Source: a virus. From it: a stretch of DNA of 34,805 nucleotides. The stretch lies in IMG/VR virus record IMGVR_UViG_3300042879_004872, positions 1 to 34,805 of that record. One strand, given 5' to 3'. The stretch's first letter is position 1. Each line of letters starts with the position of its first letter. Under the pieces are notes generated by a model, which saw nothing but the letters and a program-made list of their open reading frames with translations, made no database searches and was not told the DNA's origin. Both the position numbers and the translations under genes were made by a program. Shown piece after piece: positions 22,187 to 30,760 of the stretch.

Positions 22187-22269
22187 TTTTGGAGAGAACC
22201 ATGGACGACTCATCAATTCAATATAGAATTCGTTTGGCACAGATCAATGGCATCAAGCTGGATGAAGCA
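21875..22269 (+). repeat. Exact 69-base direct repeat (21875-21943 and 22201-22269)
   Basis: The first 23 codons of paralogues 1 and 2 are identical at every base, while the following coding sequence has diverged strongly. The third paralogue carries a related but diverged copy from 22567. The boundary falls exactly at the putative L-D-E|A processing site. This pattern points to recent gene conversion or leader swapping. Confidence 0.9.
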
Positions 22270-22536
22270 TCTATGTCGCCAGCTGAGCGTCGCGCAGCGA
22301 CTGCTAAACGGTTGGCCGACGTTGCACACACATATCATAGTTCAATGATAACTAGTCTTCAAAATGGTCATACATCATCTGACGCACATTTAAAGGCTAT
22401 CGATGCCGTTACCGAAAAACACGGCCAGCGAGGATTAAATCATCTTCATAAGCATGTATCTCAACTTGGACCCGTTCACAGCGCACATCAATTCGATCAG
22501 CTAGAAAAAGCAGGTCTCCTCAAGCCCAGACGATGA
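22201..22536 (+). CDS. Leader-bearing small phage protein, paralogue 2
   Basis: The start at 22201 is chosen because it reproduces exactly the leader of paralogue 1 and has GGAGAG just upstream; an in-frame ATG at 22189 would add four residues and is less likely. The 111-residue product has the same leader ending L-D-E-A, then an Ala/Arg-rich helix (MSPAERRAATAKRLADVA) and the shared domain (YHSSM, AHLKAIDAV, HGQRGLNHLHKH). The C-terminus is longer than in its neighbours (FDQLEKAGLLKPRR). Function unknown. Confidence 0.65.
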   Translation: MDDSSIQYRIRLAQINGIKLDEASMSPAERRAATAKRLADVAHTYHSSMITSLQNGHTSSDAHLKAIDAVTEKHGQRGLNHLHKHVSQLGPVHSAHQFDQLEKAGLLKPRR

Positions 22537-22566
22537 TCAATATGCTTTAATTCTAAAGAGAGAATC

Positions 22567-22818
22567 ATGGACGACACATTAAATCAATTCAGACGCCGTT
22601 TGGCACAGATCAATGGTATCAATCTAAATGAAAATAGTGATTTGTTTAAAAAATCTGTACTGAGAACATATTACGACACGATGAAAAAGAATGCACGTAA
22701 TCGAGACATGGCGCATGAATTAAGTATAGCAGCAGTTCAAGAAAAACATGGTTCTCGCGGACTTGAGCATATTGAAAAACATCTAGACGCACAACATCAT
22801 TATGAACTAAACAACTGA
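22567..22818 (+). CDS. Leader-bearing small phage protein, paralogue 3
   Basis: The 83-residue product opens MDDTLNQFRRRLAQINGINL, a diverged version of the leader of paralogues 1 and 2, ending L-N-E-N in place of L-D-E-A. The body keeps the shared pattern (YYDTMKKNARN, AHELSIAAV, HGSRGLEHIEKH) but is shorter. The sequence upstream of its ATG (AAAGAGAGAATC) resembles that of paralogue 1 (AGAGAGAGAATC), showing that the ribosome-binding region was duplicated with the gene. Function unknown. Confidence 0.65.
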   Translation: MDDTLNQFRRRLAQINGINLNENSDLFKKSVLRTYYDTMKKNARNRDMAHELSIAAVQEKHGSRGLEHIEKHLDAQHHYELNN

Positions 22819-22843
22819 TATAAAATCTGTACATATATAATGT

Positions 22844-23248
22844 ATGGATTATGAAAACCCCTGGCTTCTAAACGAACAAATTTTTACATCAGAAATGATT
22901 GCAGTCCACGTGGGATTTGTGTACAAGATCACAAATCTTCATGATGGGCGTTTTTATATTGGCAAAAAACTCTTTACCCGTGCTGGCAGAAAGCAAGTCA
23001 AGGGTAAAAAGAAGAAGATTCGTGTGGAATCTGATTGGAAGAAATACTATTCATCATCAGAAGAATTGAATGCGGATGTACAAAAGCTAGGCATTCACAA
23101 GTTTCGTAGAGAGATATTGAGATTGTGCAAATCAAAGAGTGAATGCACATACTATGAAGCAAAGTATCAATTTGACTTGAATGTGTTGATGGAGAATGCA
23201 TACAACAAGTGGATACAATGCAAGATAAGAAGATCAAGTAAGATATAA
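22844..23248 (+). CDS. GIY-YIG-like nuclease-fold protein
   Basis: The 134-residue product has GFVYKITN (about 24-31) and RFYIGKKLF (about 36-44), which match the two halves of the GIY-YIG motif. A basic loop (RKQVKGKKKKIRVESDW) and SSEELNADVQKLG follow, and a Glu in YYEAKYQF may be the metal ligand. Proteins like this are common in T4-like cyanophages and related phages, often annotated as Seg-like endonucleases, but they stand alone here with no intron or disrupted host gene visible. It may be a free-standing homing endonuclease or a housekeeping nuclease. A TATAAT lies at 22836-22841 but has no good -35. Confidence 0.7.
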   Translation: MDYENPWLLNEQIFTSEMIAVHVGFVYKITNLHDGRFYIGKKLFTRAGRKQVKGKKKKIRVESDWKKYYSSSEELNADVQKLGIHKFRREILRLCKSKSECTYYEAKYQFDLNVLMENAYNKWIQCKIRRSSKI

Positions 23249-23251
23249 ATA
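23244..23251 (+). promoter_or_regulatory. T4-type late promoter (TATAAATA) of the uptake/tailoring operon
   Basis: An exact TATAAATA overlapping the stop region of the nuclease gene, 43 bases before the start at 23295. It is the only convincing promoter seen ahead of the next nine genes, all of which overlap or nearly touch. The whole transport and tailoring operon may therefore be a late transcript. Confidence 0.65.
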
Positions 23252-23294
23252 AATATACAATCGATTATATTATGGTTATATTATGGAGAAAAAA

Positions 23295-24872
23295 ATGAAA
23301 ATTATTTTTGCTATTTTTCTATGTTTTCTATTGAGCACATTTAATGCTCATGCACAAAGAAATAAAACCCTAATCATAGGTATGGATATATCGGATGGCA
23401 TTACTTATGATCCATCTCGTCAAGCTGATATCTCAACTCCCTTTACTCTTGGAAATGTATACGAAACTCTAGTTACTGCAACACCAGATAACTATGAAGT
23501 TCTAAAGCCAGCACTTGCAAAAAAGTGGGAAACTTTAGATTTTGGAAAATCTTGGAGATTTTATCTTCGTGACAACGCTAGATTTTGGAATGGTGAACCG
23601 GTGACATCACATGATGTTAAGTTCACGTTTGATAGACTTAAAAACATGAACTATCAGCCAAAAGAATTTGTAGATAATGTAAAAGAAGTCATTGTTATTG
23701 ATGATAAGACATTTGATATTTTTGTTATCAATCCAAAAGAAAATATCTTGCCTATTTTGACTACAGTATCTCTTGGCATCTACTCAAAAAAGCAAGTAGA
23801 AGCTGTTGGCGGTAGAAGCGATGAAGAAACACATGCAAAAGATACTGCGACCAAGCATTTTGATAGCAACTCGTTTGGATCTGGTCCATATAGAATGACC
23901 AAGTGGACCAGAAATGAAGTTGTAATTTGGGAGAAGAATGCTCATTGGCACAAGTCAGTATTTTTTGATCATGTTATCATTCGTCATATTCCTGATGGTG
24001 CAAATCAACTTTTGGCTCTACAGACAAACGAAATTGATATTGCATTCAATCTAACAAACGAACAAATTGAAGTAGCAAAGAAACGTAATATGAACATTGT
24101 TTCTGAGCCAAGTCTTGATTATGTGTACATGGTTCTAACAACGAATGCTGAATTCAACAAGTCTCTTGCGGATAGAAATGCAAGATTGGCAGTTGCACAT
24201 GCAATTGACTATGATGGAATCATCACACATCTATTAGGTGGCTTTGGTGTTAGACCAGCATCAATTATTCCTATTGGAATTGGTGGAACTACAAAGGAAC
24301 AAACTGAGAAGTTTGGTTATAAGTTGGATTTGAATAAAGCTAAGGAATATCTAAAGGCATCAAATAGTCCAAATGGATTTCAATTCACTTTTCATTATTC
24401 GACATCACCAACATTGAATGTGCGTTCTTCCTTGTTGGCACAGAAGATCAAGTCGGATCTTGCAAAGATCAATGTGGAGATTATTCTTCATCCGATGGAT
24501 GCATCAACATTGACGACACAGTATAGAAATGCAAGATTGCAATCAGCGATTGCATCTTATACGATTGATGCACTTGATGCTAATCTTTGGACAAGACCAT
24601 TTGTCACGAGAATTGCAAAGAGAATGCATTGGCAACCATCTAAGGATTTTGTAAATCTTGCTGACATTGCAGCTAAAGAATCTGATATGACTCGTAGAAA
24701 TGCATTGTACGAGCAGTATCAGAGACAGATGATAAACGAGGCTGTGTTTATCAATCTTGTTCAGCCAGTATTCAAGTTAGCATCTAACAAGCAATTGAAG
24801 AATGTAAACTTGACTGCTGCTGGTTGGTATATGAATGTAGACACTATTAATAGACAATATTCATATGAATAA
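23295..24872 (+). CDS. Family-5 solute-binding protein (peptide/nickel/opine ABC type)
   Basis: The start at 23295 is chosen because GGAG lies 6 bases upstream; an in-frame ATG at 23283 lacks this. The product of 525 residues has a signal peptide (MKIIFAIFLCFLL...AHA, cut near 20) and the features of family 5: ISTPFTLGNVYETLVT, then LAKKWETLDFGKSWRFYLRD, ARFWNGEPVTSHDVKFTFDR (the hallmark of the family), GSGPYRM and NARLAVAHAIDYD. Such proteins capture oligopeptides, nickel chelates or opines in the periplasm for an ABC importer. No ABC permease or ATPase is encoded nearby, so it would need host partners. Length is typical. Base composition matches the core genome, not the AT-rich island that follows. 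Confidence 0.9.
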   Translation: MKIIFAIFLCFLLSTFNAHAQRNKTLIIGMDISDGITYDPSRQADISTPFTLGNVYETLVTATPDNYEVLKPALAKKWETLDFGKSWRFYLRDNARFWNGEPVTSHDVKFTFDRLKNMNYQPKEFVDNVKEVIVIDDKTFDIFVINPKENILPILTTVSLGIYSKKQVEAVGGRSDEETHAKDTATKHFDSNSFGSGPYRMTKWTRNEVVIWEKNAHWHKSVFFDHVIIRHIPDGANQLLALQTNEIDIAFNLTNEQIEVAKKRNMNIVSEPSLDYVYMVLTTNAEFNKSLADRNARLAVAHAIDYDGIITHLLGGFGVRPASIIPIGIGGTTKEQTEKFGYKLDLNKAKEYLKASNSPNGFQFTFHYSTSPTLNVRSSLLAQKIKSDLAKINVEIILHPMDASTLTTQYRNARLQSAIASYTIDALDANLWTRPFVTRIAKRMHWQPSKDFVNLADIAAKESDMTRRNALYEQYQRQMINEAVFINLVQPVFKLASNKQLKNVNLTAAGWYMNVDTINRQYSYE

Positions 24873-26082
24873 AAAAATTCATGGTTATTACACTATAGGT
24901 AATAAAGTATTTTACACAAAAATAAAAGCTTTGTTTTTTGCATCTGAGTTATTAAATAATTCAAAAATAGATAAAAATTTAATAACTCCCGATAAACTTA
25001 TTAAATGGCATTTCAATGATGAAGTTTTTGATCGCTATGATTGGACAAAAGAACCAGAATTTAGTCTAGAATATTTGTATCATAAAAGAGCAAAAGAATT
25101 AAGAGAAAAATATGACTATTTAATTGTTTATTATAGTGGTGGCTGCGATAGTCATAATATGTTGATGTCATTTTTGAATCAAGGATTGAATATAGATGAA
25201 TTAGTTATTCATCATGTAAATAAAGGAATAAAAATTCTTGATTCATATAATTTGGATGCAAAAGATGCTAAAATTCAACCACTTACTGAAACTAGTTTAC
25301 AAATATTACCAAGATTAAAAGAAATAAAATCAATTTGTCCATCAATAAAAATTAACTTTTTTGACACCACCAATTTTACAATAAATACATTTTCTTCAAA
25401 ACAAACTGGAGATTGGATATTGAAAGCTAGAGAAGAGTTGAATCCAGTAGATTCTGCAAAATATAAATTTACTTGTTTTGATGAATATAAAAAGATTATA
25501 CACACAAACAAAAAAATAGGTATTTTAGTTGGTTTAGATAAGCCTTCTTTAAAAATATTTGATAACAAAATATATTTAATTTTTGCAGATAGAAGATTTA
25601 ATATTAATTTATTTTACTCAGACATAGAAGAGTATTCAAATGCACAAGTAGAGTTTTTTTATACAAGTCCTGATAGCTGCGATTTGATATGCAAACAAGC
25701 ACACGTAATGAAAAAATGGATACTATCTTCAGAGTTAAATAAAGATTTGTTTACTATAAAACAGTTTTTACCTAGTTACGTAAATGCAAATACTAAATTA
25801 TATTTAGAAGAAAATGCTAGAACTTTATTGTATAATACAACTTGGAAAAAAGAGTGGTTTCAAGCAAAAAAATCTATATTAGACTGGCATTCTGAAGCTG
25901 ATTTTTGGTTTCATATGTTATTTTCAAGTAAAACACTACAAGGGTCCTGCTGGATTGATGGAATTAAGTATGCGAAAAAATACATCAACGATTACTTTTT
26001 TTATGATAACGACGGTTTTAAAGAGTTTACTAAAGAATATATGTTAGAAAATTTAAATGGTAAAAAAAATGAAAATACATGA
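24865..26082 (+). CDS. PP-loop ATP-pyrophosphatase-type enzyme, copy 1
   Basis: The 405-residue product has an N-terminal beta region (YYTIGNKVFYTKIKALFFAS), then KRAKELREKYDYLIVYYSGGCDSHNML with the SGGxDS PP-loop at about 92-97. This loop binds ATP and adenylates a substrate, as in asparagine synthetase, tRNA-modifying and QueC enzymes. No glutaminase domain is attached. Related stand-alone proteins occur in marine T4-like phages without a proven role. It overlaps the solute-binding gene by 8 bases, and the base composition shifts abruptly to very AT-rich here. Together with the neighbouring oxygenases it suggests small-molecule tailoring. The substrate is unknown. Confidence 0.75.
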   Translation: MNKKIHGYYTIGNKVFYTKIKALFFASELLNNSKIDKNLITPDKLIKWHFNDEVFDRYDWTKEPEFSLEYLYHKRAKELREKYDYLIVYYSGGCDSHNMLMSFLNQGLNIDELVIHHVNKGIKILDSYNLDAKDAKIQPLTETSLQILPRLKEIKSICPSIKINFFDTTNFTINTFSSKQTGDWILKAREELNPVDSAKYKFTCFDEYKKIIHTNKKIGILVGLDKPSLKIFDNKIYLIFADRRFNINLFYSDIEEYSNAQVEFFYTSPDSCDLICKQAHVMKKWILSSELNKDLFTIKQFLPSYVNANTKLYLEENARTLLYNTTWKKEWFQAKKSILDWHSEADFWFHMLFSSKTLQGSCWIDGIKYAKKYINDYFFYDNDGFKEFTKEYMLENLNGKKNENT

Positions 26083-26773
26083 CATTAAACTATCAAAAGA
26101 AATATGTGAAAGTCTTCTTGACCATGTCAAAAAAATAAATGATAGTATATTCTACAAACAAAAAGATATATATCTTTCAAAACAAGAAAGTACATCTGGT
26201 GATAGAGACGGAGTTTCTCCGTTCATAAGTCGTACTAAAGGAGGCGTTCAAGAATCTATTAAAGTCAAAGACATGAATCTTTTTGATGATGTTCGCGAAT
26301 ATAAGATTCTGCAAGGATATAAAAATCACAAGGAATCTGGTTATTCAAACTATACTTCAGAGATTATAGATACTTTACCATCTCAAGATTTATTTGATTA
26401 TTTTGGATTAAATAGAAAAGACTGTAAGATTGACGTAAAGAAATTTGAACCGGGCAAGATACATATACCACACAAAGATTATTATATAAACTACAAATAT
26501 GATTTAGTCGATATAAATGGAAATCTACAATATGTTCCAAATTTTAATAAAGTACCCATTGATCAAAAAGTAATCCGTGTATGGATTACTTTGACAAAGC
26601 CAAAGTTTGGTCACATTTTGATTATAGAGAACAAAGCCATGTATTGGTTGGAACAAGGCACAATTATTACTTGGAGTGATGATGAACTACATACTGCAGC
26701 TAATTTGGGATATGAAGATCGTTTTATTATGACAATTACAGGCAAAACGCAAAAGACAATATATGAAAAATAA
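26069..26773 (+). CDS. 2OG-Fe(II)-type oxygenase (Asp/Asn hydroxylase-like), copy 1
   Basis: The start at 26069 gives MKIHDIKLSKEICESLLDH, which lines up with the related gene at 30761 (LSK..C); the upstream ATG at 26057 is less likely. Metal-binding residues appear as H-x-D in IHIPHKDYY and a distal His in DELHTAANLGYEDRF, where the nearby Arg could bind 2-oxoglutarate. The core strand is RVWITLTKPKFGHILIIE. This is a cupin-fold dioxygenase pattern like aspartyl/asparaginyl hydroxylases. The 234-residue enzyme is expected to hydroxylate an unknown substrate using 2-oxoglutarate, iron and oxygen. It overlaps both neighbours, which are PP-loop genes. Confidence 0.78.
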   Translation: MKIHDIKLSKEICESLLDHVKKINDSIFYKQKDIYLSKQESTSGDRDGVSPFISRTKGGVQESIKVKDMNLFDDVREYKILQGYKNHKESGYSNYTSEIIDTLPSQDLFDYFGLNRKDCKIDVKKFEPGKIHIPHKDYYINYKYDLVDINGNLQYVPNFNKVPIDQKVIRVWITLTKPKFGHILIIENKAMYWLEQGTIITWSDDELHTAANLGYEDRFIMTITGKTQKTIYEK

Positions 26774-28055
26774 TCCTTATTATTACTATTATAGTTTTCA
26801 AGATTTTATTTTTTCAACAAAATTAAATTTATTTATTTCTAAAAAAGAAAAATTTACTCAAGGCCAGTTTCATTTACCAAATATAGAAAAAAAATTTGAT
26901 GAAATAAATATCACAGAAGAACCAAAAGACGATTTACAAAATCTCTATAAGCAGAGAGCTGTTGAAATTAGAAATAATTATGATTACGTAACTCTTTTTT
27001 ATAGCGGAGGCCCCGATAGTCATTGTATATTAGAAAGTTTTCTTTTAAATAATATTTTTATAGATGAAATTGTTATTTTTGATATTTATAATACAAATGA
27101 AAAATACAATATATCATCTAAAAATCATGAAATGTTTTTATATTTAGATGCAGAAGGAAGAGGTGATGACATAGAAAAATCTGCTTTACCTTTAGCAAAA
27201 TATTTTGTAGAAACATACTCTCCTCACACAAAAATAACTTATTTTCCAAAAATTCAAGAAACTCATTTAGATTTTTGGACAAAAATAAACAAAAATAATT
27301 TTGCAAAAGAATTAAAAACAAATGTATCGGAATTATTGTTAAACAGACCAATTTTTCGAATACAAAATACAAATGTTTTTAATTCTCAATGGAAAAGTAT
27401 TAAAAAAAATAAAAAAGTGGTTCATCTTTGGGGTCGAGAAAAGCCGGCAATAAATTATGATGATATAGGATTTTATTTTTTTTTCAATGATCAACTTTTT
27501 TCAAGTACTTTTGATAATTATTTTAATTTAACAATAGATCAACTTCCAAATCATCATGAATATTTTTTTATATATCCTAGTACCATAGCAATTAATTTGT
27601 TTTTAAAACAATGTCATATTTTAATTAATAAATTACCCAAATATTTTTTTGAAAAATTAGAATATAAAAATAATAAAAATAATAAAAAAATACTTGATAC
27701 GCGAGCTTATCAGGATAAAATATCCGATTTAATTTATGATTTTAAAATTAAAATACCATACAAAGGTTTAAAACCAGAAGATCTATTTTTAGACCATATT
27801 AAAAATCCAAACAAATATCCAAATTTAAATAAAATGATAAATTTTATGGGAAGAGATGGAATAAAGTGGCCTACTCTTAATACATTTTTCATGAATAATA
27901 ACAATTTAGATGCTTATACAAATTATAAAATGTTTAGATCGTTTGTTTATGATGAGTTTTTTATAAATGATTTTGATGATTGCGAAATTATGATGCAACA
28001 ATTTACAAATCAGATCACAACGAAAAAATTTTACATAAAATATTTCAATGCTTGA
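26763..28055 (+). CDS. PP-loop ATP-pyrophosphatase-type enzyme, copy 2
   Basis: The 430-residue product has the same plan as the gene at 24865: an aromatic-rich start (YYYYYSFQDFIFSTKLNLF), then KQRAVEIRNNYDYVTLFYSGGPDSHC with SGGxDS at about residues 80-85. The rest is Lys/Asn/Ile-rich with diverged regions of the same overall order (WGREKPAINYDDIGFYFFFN parallels the GLDKPSLKIFDNKIYLIFAD of copy 1). The two copies are anciently diverged, suggesting two different adenylation steps or substrates. It overlaps the oxygenase upstream by 11 bases and the TctA-like gene downstream by 8. The substrate is unknown. Confidence 0.72.
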   Translation: MKNNPYYYYYSFQDFIFSTKLNLFISKKEKFTQGQFHLPNIEKKFDEINITEEPKDDLQNLYKQRAVEIRNNYDYVTLFYSGGPDSHCILESFLLNNIFIDEIVIFDIYNTNEKYNISSKNHEMFLYLDAEGRGDDIEKSALPLAKYFVETYSPHTKITYFPKIQETHLDFWTKINKNNFAKELKTNVSELLLNRPIFRIQNTNVFNSQWKSIKKNKKVVHLWGREKPAINYDDIGFYFFFNDQLFSSTFDNYFNLTIDQLPNHHEYFFIYPSTIAINLFLKQCHILINKLPKYFFEKLEYKNNKNNKKILDTRAYQDKISDLIYDFKIKIPYKGLKPEDLFLDHIKNPNKYPNLNKMINFMGRDGIKWPTLNTFFMNNNNLDAYTNYKMFRSFVYDEFFINDFDDCEIMMQQFTNQITTKKFYIKYFNA

Positions 28056-29349
28056 TAATTTATTATTCTGTTTATTTGGAACAATTTTTGGTATATTTGT
28101 AGGACTAGCTCCTGGAGTTGGGATTACTTTACCCTTAATATTATTATATCAATTTTTATCTGATCAAAATATTTTGAATGTTCTAATATTTTACTCAGCA
28201 TTACTTAGTGCTAGTCAGTATTTTGGAAGTATTCCGACTTTGTGTTTTGGTACTCCTGGAGAAACTACTAGCATACCATTACTAAAAATAAGAAAACAAA
28301 TAATAGATAACAATCAATTAGAAAAAACAATAGTTGGAACATCAGTTGGTAGTTTTTTAGCAGCTATGTTGGCAATATTTTTTTCAATTATTTTATTGCA
28401 AAATATTCCAGATTTAACTTTTTACCTAAAAACTTATTTTGTTCTTGTAGTTGCTTTTTTTGGATCCATATTTTGTTTATTTTTTAGTGACAATAAAATA
28501 TATCAATCTCTACTGTTGTTTGTATTTGGATGGATAACATCAAAAGTTGGATATAACATTAATACTAAAGAAGATTTTTTTACTTTTGGAAATATATATT
28601 TATTTGGTGGTTTTCCTACTATATCTATAATATTGGGTATGTATGCATTTCCAAAAATTTTAGAATTTGTGAGTGTAAAAAATGAAATTTTTTATTACAA
28701 TAAAAAAATAACAATAGACATCTATTTTATTGGATCAAATATATTTACTATTTTGAGATCTTCTATAATTGGTTTTATTTCTGGTTTGATTCCTTTTTGT
28801 GGTAATTTTATTAGTAGCTTTTTAGCTTTTTTTATTGAATCAAAAATAAATCCAAAAAAGTATTATAATCAAGCAATAGCCTCTGAAATAGCAAATAATT
28901 CTGCATATATTTCTGTATTGTTTCCCCTTTTAGCTTTAGGTGTTGCACTAACACCAACTGAGTATATTCTATTAGATATTTTAGAAAAAAATAATAACTT
29001 TATCGATATCAAAAACATAAAAGATATAATTTTTTATTTTTTTATGTTTTTACTGTTTTCAAATATACTGTGTTTAATTTTTTCATGCAAAACAATTTCG
29101 CTGATTATAAATATATACACAAAAACTAAAATATATTCAACTTCTTTGTTTATTATTTTTTGCTTATATACAGTAGCCACTATGGGTCGTGAAAATTCAC
29201 AAGAAATTTATTATTTGATAACATTATTTGGATTTTCTTTTGTTGGTTATTTTTTGAGAAAAAAAGATTGTATTCCTTTTATCTTTGCTTTTTTATTACA
29301 AAATAATGTAGAAAATTCATTGAATTATTTTATTTTATTATATTTTTAG
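28048..29349 (+). CDS. TctA-like transporter permease (tripartite tricarboxylate family)
   Basis: The 433-residue product is an integral membrane protein with about ten hydrophobic helices. Residues about 10-30 (GTIFGIFVGLAPGVGITLPL) and 61-81 (GSIPTLCFGTPGETTSIPLL) match the two signature segments of TctA, G-x3-G-x2-PG and GS-x-PG-E. TctA is the large permease of TTT importers, which take up citrate and other carboxylates with a periplasmic TctC protein. It is shorter than the usual about 500 residues, and no small TctB subunit is visible. A TctC-like gene follows 13 bases later. A phage-encoded copy is very unusual. Confidence 0.78.
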   Translation: MLDNLLFCLFGTIFGIFVGLAPGVGITLPLILLYQFLSDQNILNVLIFYSALLSASQYFGSIPTLCFGTPGETTSIPLLKIRKQIIDNNQLEKTIVGTSVGSFLAAMLAIFFSIILLQNIPDLTFYLKTYFVLVVAFFGSIFCLFFSDNKIYQSLLLFVFGWITSKVGYNINTKEDFFTFGNIYLFGGFPTISIILGMYAFPKILEFVSVKNEIFYYNKKITIDIYFIGSNIFTILRSSIIGFISGLIPFCGNFISSFLAFFIESKINPKKYYNQAIASEIANNSAYISVLFPLLALGVALTPTEYILLDILEKNNNFIDIKNIKDIIFYFFMFLLFSNILCLIFSCKTISLIINIYTKTKIYSTSLFIIFCLYTVATMGRENSQEIYYLITLFGFSFVGYFLRKKDCIPFIFAFLLQNNVENSLNYFILLYF

Positions 29350-29362
29350 GAGATTTGTCATT

Positions 29363-30244
29363 ATGAAATTTATTTTTACTATTATGTTTACTTTGATGTC
29401 TTTGTTTAGTATTTCAAACGCAAAAACAATTCAAATTATCAATACAGGTTCACTAACTGGTAATACTATGTTTTACGCGAAAGAAATATCTAAAGTTTTA
29501 GAAAATAGTAATCTAAAAAATGAAATAAAAACAATAGGTGATAATTGTGCTTTATCTAAAATGTTATGGGATAAAACAAGTGATCCTATACTATTATTTG
29601 CTGGAGGTGATATAGGAAATGCAGATAAAGATATAGCAAATTGTTATATCAAACCTACAGTGGAAAATACTTATTATTGGATACTATCCACACCCTATTA
29701 TTTTTGTTCAAGTTCTGCTAATGGAAAAAAATTGAACGATTTTTTGGTTAGAGAAACACAGCATAAAATAGCAACTTTTACCAACAATCAAATTTCTGAT
29801 TTTTTTAAACATTTAGATAAAACTTTTGGAGTTTCTACCAAAATAATAAAACTTGGAAACAATGCAACAAATTTAGCAATCAATATGGCTAAATCTAATG
29901 AAGTAGATTTTACTTTTATGCCCGGAACTTTGGTTTCAAGTAGAACTGGAGGTGATTGTTTTTTCTCAACAATTGAAGATCAAAATTACAAAACACTAGA
30001 CAAAATACTAGATCAATTCAATAATAGTTTTGATACGTCTAGTATAACAACTGATTTTTATATTTTTGGAAAAAATTTTGAAAAAAGAGATGAAATTGTA
30101 TCTTTGATACAAAAAGCTTGGATGAGCAAAGAATGGTCTGAACTAAGATCTAAAAGAAGTCATAACGACTCTATTATTATGTTCAACTCCAAACTTGAAT
30201 ATGAAAAAAAAATAAAAAGTCTTGTAGAAAGATTGAATAAATGA
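29363..30244 (+). CDS. TctC/Bug-like periplasmic solute-binding protein
   Basis: The 293-residue product has a signal peptide (MKFIFTIMFTLMSLFSISNA, cut near 20). The mature start, IQIINTGSLTGNTMFYAKEI, resembles the GG/GN-T loop and first helix of TctC/Bug proteins, and length and two-lobe pattern agree. It has four or more cysteines (e.g. DNCALS, IANCYI, GGDCFF), more than typical. It directly follows the TctA-like permease with AGGAG upstream, the usual TTT gene pairing, which supports the call more than sequence alone. The ligand is unknown; carboxylates are usual, but a precursor for the adjacent tailoring enzymes is possible. Confidence 0.65.
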   Translation: MKFIFTIMFTLMSLFSISNAKTIQIINTGSLTGNTMFYAKEISKVLENSNLKNEIKTIGDNCALSKMLWDKTSDPILLFAGGDIGNADKDIANCYIKPTVENTYYWILSTPYYFCSSSANGKKLNDFLVRETQHKIATFTNNQISDFFKHLDKTFGVSTKIIKLGNNATNLAINMAKSNEVDFTFMPGTLVSSRTGGDCFFSTIEDQNYKTLDKILDQFNNSFDTSSITTDFYIFGKNFEKRDEIVSLIQKAWMSKEWSELRSKRSHNDSIIMFNSKLEYEKKIKSLVERLNK

Positions 30245-30759
30245 ATTTAAATGAATTGACATGTGATAAATTTGTTTCTATTTGTAATAATCAATCTGGT
30301 ACAATAAAAAAACATTTTGATGTTCATTTTGCAAAAAATAGAACAAACACAGATAGAGAAACTAAAATTTTCAATGCATTTAAAAATTTATCATTGACAA
30401 GTTGTACATCTTATTTTCAATATGATGTTACAGCTCATAAAAATATTATACCAAAATCTTTTTATAATTTTTATAATTTAGATATCTCACTTGTTCAAAT
30501 AAAAATAAACAAAACTTTACCTGGAAATTTTATGATACCACATTGTGACGAGTATTCAAAATATGATGGAAAATCTATTACACCAACCAGACTTTGGATT
30601 TCACTAACAGATGAAAAATTTGGTCATTTGTTAGTCATAGAATCAGAATGTCTATACCATGTTCCGAAAGGATTTTGTAAAAAAATAAATAAAAAAGACT
30701 TGCATTTTTCAGTAAATTTAGGATATGAAGACAGATATATTTTGCTTCTAACAGGATAA
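30241..30759 (+). CDS. 2OG-Fe(II)-type oxygenase, short copy 2
   Basis: The 172-residue product retains the metal motif H-x-D in FMIPHCDEY, the core strand TRLWISLTDEKFGHLLVIE and the distal His plus Arg in DLHFSVNLGYEDRY. It is the shortest of the three related oxygenases here, lacking about 50 N-terminal residues, but the catalytic core looks complete. The ATG overlaps the TctC-like stop (ATGA). It lies one base before the third copy, so the two may act as a pair or on successive positions. The substrate is unknown. Confidence 0.75.
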   Translation: MNLNELTCDKFVSICNNQSGTIKKHFDVHFAKNRTNTDRETKIFNAFKNLSLTSCTSYFQYDVTAHKNIIPKSFYNFYNLDISLVQIKINKTLPGNFMIPHCDEYSKYDGKSITPTRLWISLTDEKFGHLLVIESECLYHVPKGFCKKINKKDLHFSVNLGYEDRYILLLTG

Positions 30760-30760
30760 A

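Noticed and set aside
22189-22200. Upstream start for paralogue 2 at 22189
   Set aside because: It would add MERT before a leader that is exactly conserved with paralogue 1, and the GGAGAG lies after it at a better distance from 22201.
22836-22841. TATAAT just before the GIY-YIG-like gene
   Set aside because: The start codon is only two bases further on and no -35 is visible, so it cannot be a standard promoter for that gene.
22844-23248. Homing endonuclease inside an intron or intein
   Set aside because: No split gene surrounds it; neighbouring genes are complete, so it is free-standing.
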